From Planctomycetaceae bacterium (GTDB lineage: Bacteria; Planctomycetota; Planctomycetia; Planctomycetales; Planctomycetaceae), in the NCBI GenBank assembly GCA_016795125.1, contig JAEUIG010000494.1, forward strand, positions 1-6,591: a stretch of 6,591 nucleotides of DNA. The letters run 5' to 3'. The notes beneath the pieces were generated by a model that was given only the letters and a program-made list of their open reading frames with translations, did not search any database and had not been told where the DNA came from. Below, piece after piece: positions 6,007-6,591 of this stretch; position 1 is the stretch's first letter; the number at the start of each line of letters is the position of its first letter. A program made the position numbers and the translations under genes.

Positions 6007-6591
6007 CGCGGCCTTTGTGCGCTCGACCAAAGAGCTGTCTTTCTCGCCGGACCCGCGCAGGTTGTAAATGCCCGCGGCCAGGAACCGGTCGCGGAACTCC
6101 GGTGAGACGTGGTAGTAATCTTCGAGAACGGCCGAGCTGAATTTGTAGTCGTGGGCGTCGCCGCTCTTGAGGAAGATCAGCACGCGGGCGGCGTCGATCA
6201 ACTGCTCCGGCGGCAATCCCCCCTGCAGGGCGGCCAGCGACTGTCGCGATGCCAGGTTCCGGTCTCCGCCGAGGTTGGAGAAGATCGCCTCGATGGCGCC
6301 CGTTCCTGGTTCCGGCGCGGGTTCGGCCGCGACCTGTTCAATGTCCACGTCCGCCACGTTGCCGCGGTTTTTCATGGCTTCGCGGAACATCGGCAGGAAC
6401 GCCGTGTTCTGGAGCAGCAGCAATCGCCGGGTCATGTCGTCGGCGGCGGTGTCGTACGCAAACCGGAACGCGTTGGTGCAGGTGAGCGCGTGCAGCGACA
6501 CGATCCCCCGCTGTCGCAGCAGCAGTTCGCCGCCGCTCAGGAACAGCGCATCCCAGACCGACTGGGGATGGACGCCCTGGTTGATCGTTTC
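5998..6591 (-). CDS. Conserved protein of unknown function, C-terminal part
   Basis: The frame is open from the window edge (6591) to a TGA at 6000-5998, giving 197 residues. A GTG at 6501 is in frame, but the upstream codons (HPQSVWDALFLSGGELLLRQ, visible residues 8-27) read as normal protein continuous with what follows, so I take the gene to extend beyond the window. I assign no function. The sequence looks helical and soluble. Notable stretches are GIVSLHALTCTNAFRFAY (29-46), TRRLLLLQNTAFLPMFREAM (54-73), a Pro/Glu-rich variable linker (about 88-98), ARVLIFLKSGDAHDYKFSSA (135-154) and LEDYYHVSPEFRDRFLAAGI (156-175). The many His, Tyr, Asp and Glu residues (HDYKFS, EDYYH) could bind a metal or cofactor, but no known motif is matched. 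I have an impression of similar proteins in planctomycetes. A hairpin overlaps its stop codon. ArfB lies downstream on the same strand, too far (379 nt) for an obvious operon. Confidence 0.8.
   Translation of the reverse strand, partial: ETINQGVHPQSVWDALFLSGGELLLRQRGIVSLHALTCTNAFRFAYDTAADDMTRRLLLLQNTAFLPMFREAMKNRGNVADVDIEQVAAEPAPEPGTGAIEAIFSNLGGDRNLASRQSLAALQGGLPPEQLIDAARVLIFLKSGDAHDYKFSSAVLEDYYHVSPEFRDRFLAAGIYNLRGSGEKDSSLVERTKAAIG

Noticed and set aside
5755..6140. Small open frames on both strands over the CACGGAG array
   Set aside because: Their peptides (HHGEHGDHGE or SSVFSVV types) are translations of the repeat itself and would not be real genes.
1..6591. Defence island, CRISPR, toxin-antitoxin, mobile element or biosynthetic cluster
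   Set aside because: There is no transposase, integrase, Cas, nuclease, toxin or pathway gene set. An HD phosphohydrolase alone does not make a defence system.

Overview
The window looks like a piece of a high-GC bacterial chromosome, most likely from the phylum Planctomycetota. The evidence is indirect. There is a secreted formylglycine-type sulfatase (a family greatly expanded in planctomycetes), a long disordered Arg-Gly-rich protein of a type I associate with planctomycete genomes, almost no recognisable Shine-Dalgarno sequences, and intergenic repeats built on CACGGAG units. No rRNA, tRNA, transposase, phage gene or CRISPR array is visible. The taxonomic call is inference, not a database result.

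Layout, left to right. Plus strand: the end of a small HAD-superfamily hydrolase (about 2-481, cut at its N-terminus by the window edge); a secreted sulfatase (602-1951); a 308-nt hairpin-rich spacer; and a 470-residue disordered acidic/RG-rich protein (2260-3672). This gene converges, across 53 nt, on a minus-strand group. Read 5'->3' on the minus strand, that group is: the C-terminal part of a conserved protein of unknown function (6591-5998, cut by the window edge), a spacer of about 380 nt with a strong inverted repeat, the ribosome-rescue hydrolase ArfB (start near 5618, stop 5181), and a SAMHD1/COG1078-type HD phosphohydrolase (5129-3726). ArfB and the HD protein are 51 nt apart and could be co-transcribed.

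How the genes relate. ArfB (release of stalled peptidyl-tRNA) and the HD hydrolase (probably dNTP or related nucleotide hydrolysis) are both quality-control or housekeeping type enzymes. The sulfatase is exported and would desulfate an external substrate, and it needs a formylglycine-generating enzyme that is not encoded here. The RG-rich protein may bind RNA or act as a scaffold. I see no evidence that the genes form one dedicated pathway or a defence system.

The most interesting non-coding signals are: a plus-strand run of four G4 tracts (a textbook G-quadruplex motif) ending 7 nt from the HD gene's start codon; a 3+3 inverted array of 9-bp CACGGAG units at 5811-5893; and a hairpin over the stop codon of the unknown gene at 5990-6006. 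The most interesting protein signals are the repeated DDFG(A/G)G(L/I)D motif and diverged 23-residue tandem repeat of the RG-rich protein, and the near-complete SAMHD1-like active site of the HD protein.
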